From positions 1 to 6,823 of the forward strand of contig JAJZVJ010000135.1 of assembly GCA_021845705.1 (NCBI GenBank): a stretch of DNA of 6,823 nucleotides, in the 5' to 3' direction. The notes under the pieces are model-generated. The model did not search any database. It was not told the origin of the DNA and worked only from the letters and a program-made list of their open reading frames with translations. Of the stretch, positions 5,511 to 6,823 are shown piece after piece. Numbering within the stretch: the first letter of the stretch is position 1; each line of letters begins with the position of its first letter. A program made the position numbers and the translations under genes. Source of the DNA: a bacterium (lineage in GTDB: Bacteria; Elusimicrobiota; Elusimicrobia; Elusimicrobiales; UBA9959).

Positions 5511-6458
5511 ATGAAAATAGTCTCATGCTTTTCCAGCCTTAAGGAGCTTGAACCGCTGGCCGCGGCCGGCGCCGACGAGTTCTATACCGCGGTGGACTTC
5601 CTGCCCGCCTTCAGCCCGGGGACCCTGCCTGAAGAGGACCTGCTCCCGGCCATTAAAAAAGTCAGCGCGCTCGGCAAGAAACTGGCGCTCGCGGTAAATT
5701 CCCCCTGGGCTAGGGGTACGGATAAAGAGATGGCGGTCCTGGAAAGGCGGATAAGAAGCCTGGACAAGCTGGGGATAGGCGCGTTCATTATAGCGAACCC
5801 TTACCTGCTGGCCTTGTTCTCCGGCCCGGGAAAGCGCCTGCGCGCCGGCCTTCACCTGAGTTCTGTCCAGCCGGTCTTTAACAGCCTGAGCGCGGCTTTT
5901 TTTGCGAGGTTCGGGATCTCGCGCATTATTCTTCCGAACCAGCTTTCGCCGGTAGAAGCGCGGAAAATATTGGCGCTCTGCCGCGCCAAAGGCATCGAGA
6001 CCGAGATCTTCGATTACCGTTTTTTCGGTTGCGCGTACATCAACGGCCGCTGCCAGCTGCATAGCCCGGGGCACTATACCCTGAAGTCGGCCATGCCGGA
6101 AGGGAATATCTGCCGCGTGAGTTCCGGGCCCGACGGCCTGGTGAAACTGCGCGGCCTGGACAGGCCCGAGCGCTCCGGGGAGCTGCCGGCCCTGGTCAGG
6201 CGGCTCGGGAGCAGGTTCTCCTGCGGCGGCTCGCCGAGGCTGTACAATGCCGCGGCTTTTTTCAATTTTTTCGCCGCCGGGGTCCCGTATTTGAAATACG
6301 GCACGCGGCAGGACCCGGCCGCGGTGAAGGCGGGAAAAGTCAGGGAACTGCGCGCGATGATAGGGCTGGCGGAGGAGCTTTCCTCTTCGAAGCCGGCCGC
6401 GGAAGCCAGGCGGCTGTTCGTACAGGAACTGAGCCGCTGGAACGGGGGCGGCTTTTAA
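5511..6458 (+). CDS. UbiU-like U32-family iron-sulfur protein
   Basis: A 315-residue U32 ("peptidase U32") family protein closest in layout to UbiU (331 residues in E. coli). Landmarks are AAGADEFYTAV (18-28), VNSPWARG (62-69), LHLSSVQPVFNS (114-125), ISRIILPNQLSPVEA (136-150) and FGCAYINGRC (172-181). Cys174, 181, 201 and 238 match the order and near spacing of the four UbiU cluster ligands as I recall them (169, 176, 193 and 232), with the first pair separated by exactly six residues. In proteobacteria UbiU pairs with UbiV to hydroxylate ubiquinone precursors without O2; relatives RlhA and TrhP hydroxylate RNA. Despite the family name, protease activity is doubtful. The ATG follows a weak GGA-type site. 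A UbiV-like gene follows after one base, so a heterodimer is likely. The substrate is unknown; the radical SAM neighbour argues against plain ubiquinone synthesis. Confidence 0.85.
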   Translation: MKIVSCFSSLKELEPLAAAGADEFYTAVDFLPAFSPGTLPEEDLLPAIKKVSALGKKLALAVNSPWARGTDKEMAVLERRIRSLDKLGIGAFIIANPYLLALFSGPGKRLRAGLHLSSVQPVFNSLSAAFFARFGISRIILPNQLSPVEARKILALCRAKGIETEIFDYRFFGCAYINGRCQLHSPGHYTLKSAMPEGNICRVSSGPDGLVKLRGLDRPERSGELPALVRRLGSRFSCGGSPRLYNAAAFFNFFAAGVPYLKYGTRQDPAAVKAGKVRELRAMIGLAEELSSSKPAAEARRLFVQELSRWNGGGF

Positions 6459-6459
6459 T

Positions 6460-6823
6460 ATGCCGATAGAAAAGGGGATACGCCTTGGGCCGGTCACGCT
6501 GGCCGGACTGAAGCGGTCCGGCGGGATGGACGCCGCGCTGCGCGGCTTTACGCGTTTTTACATCGGCCCCGAATTCTGCGACAACCTGCTGGACGTCTCT
6601 GTCTGCGCCGAAGCGGCGTGGCTGCAGGGCCGCGGCAAAAAGATCTGCCTGCTTACCCCCATGCTCAGCGAAAAAGGCGTCGGGCGCCTGGACGCCGTCT
6701 TTAAAAAGCTTTTGAAGCTGGCGGAAAACGGGGAGATAGACCCGGCCGGGCTTGAGATAACGGCCAACGACTTCGGCGCGATAGAACTGGCTAAGCGCCG
6801 CGGACTGCCTTTCGGACTGAACG
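6460..6823 (+). CDS. UbiV-like U32-family protein, N-terminal part (cut by window edge)
   Basis: The first 121 codons of a gene that runs off the right edge; the frame is open throughout. The start resembles UbiV: an early GPV, then FYIGPEFC (33-40), which aligns with the IYLGEAVC region of E. coli UbiV as I recall it. Cys40 therefore corresponds to the first UbiV cluster ligand, Cys39. Next come GRGKKICLLTPML (57-69), ENGEID (89-94), ITANDFGAIELAKRRGLPF (100-118) and the start of the next strand. The remaining three expected ligands would lie beyond the window. The ATG comes one base after the stop of the UbiU-like gene (TAA-T-ATG), so translation is coupled, as expected for subunits made in equal amounts. 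The call rests on motif likeness and on the partner gene; the full protein cannot be judged. Confidence 0.78.
   Translation, partial: MPIEKGIRLGPVTLAGLKRSGGMDAALRGFTRFYIGPEFCDNLLDVSVCAEAAWLQGRGKKICLLTPMLSEKGVGRLDAVFKKLLKLAENGEIDPAGLEITANDFGAIELAKRRGLPFGLN

Noticed and set aside
5523..6497. Minus-strand open frame of 324 codons opposite the UbiU-like gene
   Set aside because: The plus strand carries conserved U32 motifs with correct cysteine spacing; the antisense frame is Arg/Gln/Pro-rich noise.
1..6823. CRISPR arrays, tRNA or rRNA genes, insertion sequences, phage genes
   Set aside because: No regularly spaced repeats, cloverleaf-like sequences, transposase motifs or terminal inverted repeats were seen on either strand.

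Overview
The window is a GC-rich bacterial segment, apparently from an anaerobe. A UbiU/UbiV-like pair (oxygen-independent hydroxylation chemistry) and a radical SAM enzyme sit in one run, and no oxygen-dependent enzyme is visible. Despite the high GC content, ATA is used heavily for isoleucine (14 of 30 Ile codons in tdh by hand count). The look resembles uncultured GC-rich Gram-negative anaerobes such as Elusimicrobiota, but that placement is only a guess. A lipoprotein and Sec-type signal peptides indicate a Gram-negative-style envelope.

Layout: (1) On the minus strand, 1-706 is the N-terminal 235 codons of an exported protein of unknown function that runs off the left edge. (2) A divergent intergenic region (707-839) holds a TATAAT -10 box and a strong Shine-Dalgarno for tdh, two CCGGTTA direct repeats exactly 10 bp apart at the tdh -35 position, and an extended -10 box immediately before the minus-strand gene. 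(3) tdh (840-1871) encodes a zinc-dependent L-threonine 3-dehydrogenase. (4) A flavin-reductase-like FMN-binding protein (1973-2476) overlaps a TPR-like lipoprotein gene (2473-3702) by 4 bp; a small exported protein (3769-4443) follows. (5) After a 108-bp gap with its own extended -10 promoter comes a tight cassette: a radical SAM enzyme with extra C-terminal cysteines (4552-5484), a UbiU-like U32 protein (5511-6458) and a UbiV-like U32 protein (6460 to the right edge).

The cassette is the most interesting part. UbiU and UbiV form an iron-sulfur heterodimer that hydroxylates ubiquinone precursors without O2 in proteobacteria. Here the pair keeps the cluster cysteines that can be seen (four in the UbiU-like protein, the first one in the truncated UbiV-like protein), but it is preceded by a radical SAM protein instead of a UbiT-like gene, and no quinone gene is in view. 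This suggests a related O2-independent modification of another substrate. The start codons of the radical SAM gene and of the left-hand exported protein lie 6-7 nt after a TGA-TARTAT extended -10 box and lack a Shine-Dalgarno, which suggests leaderless mRNAs.
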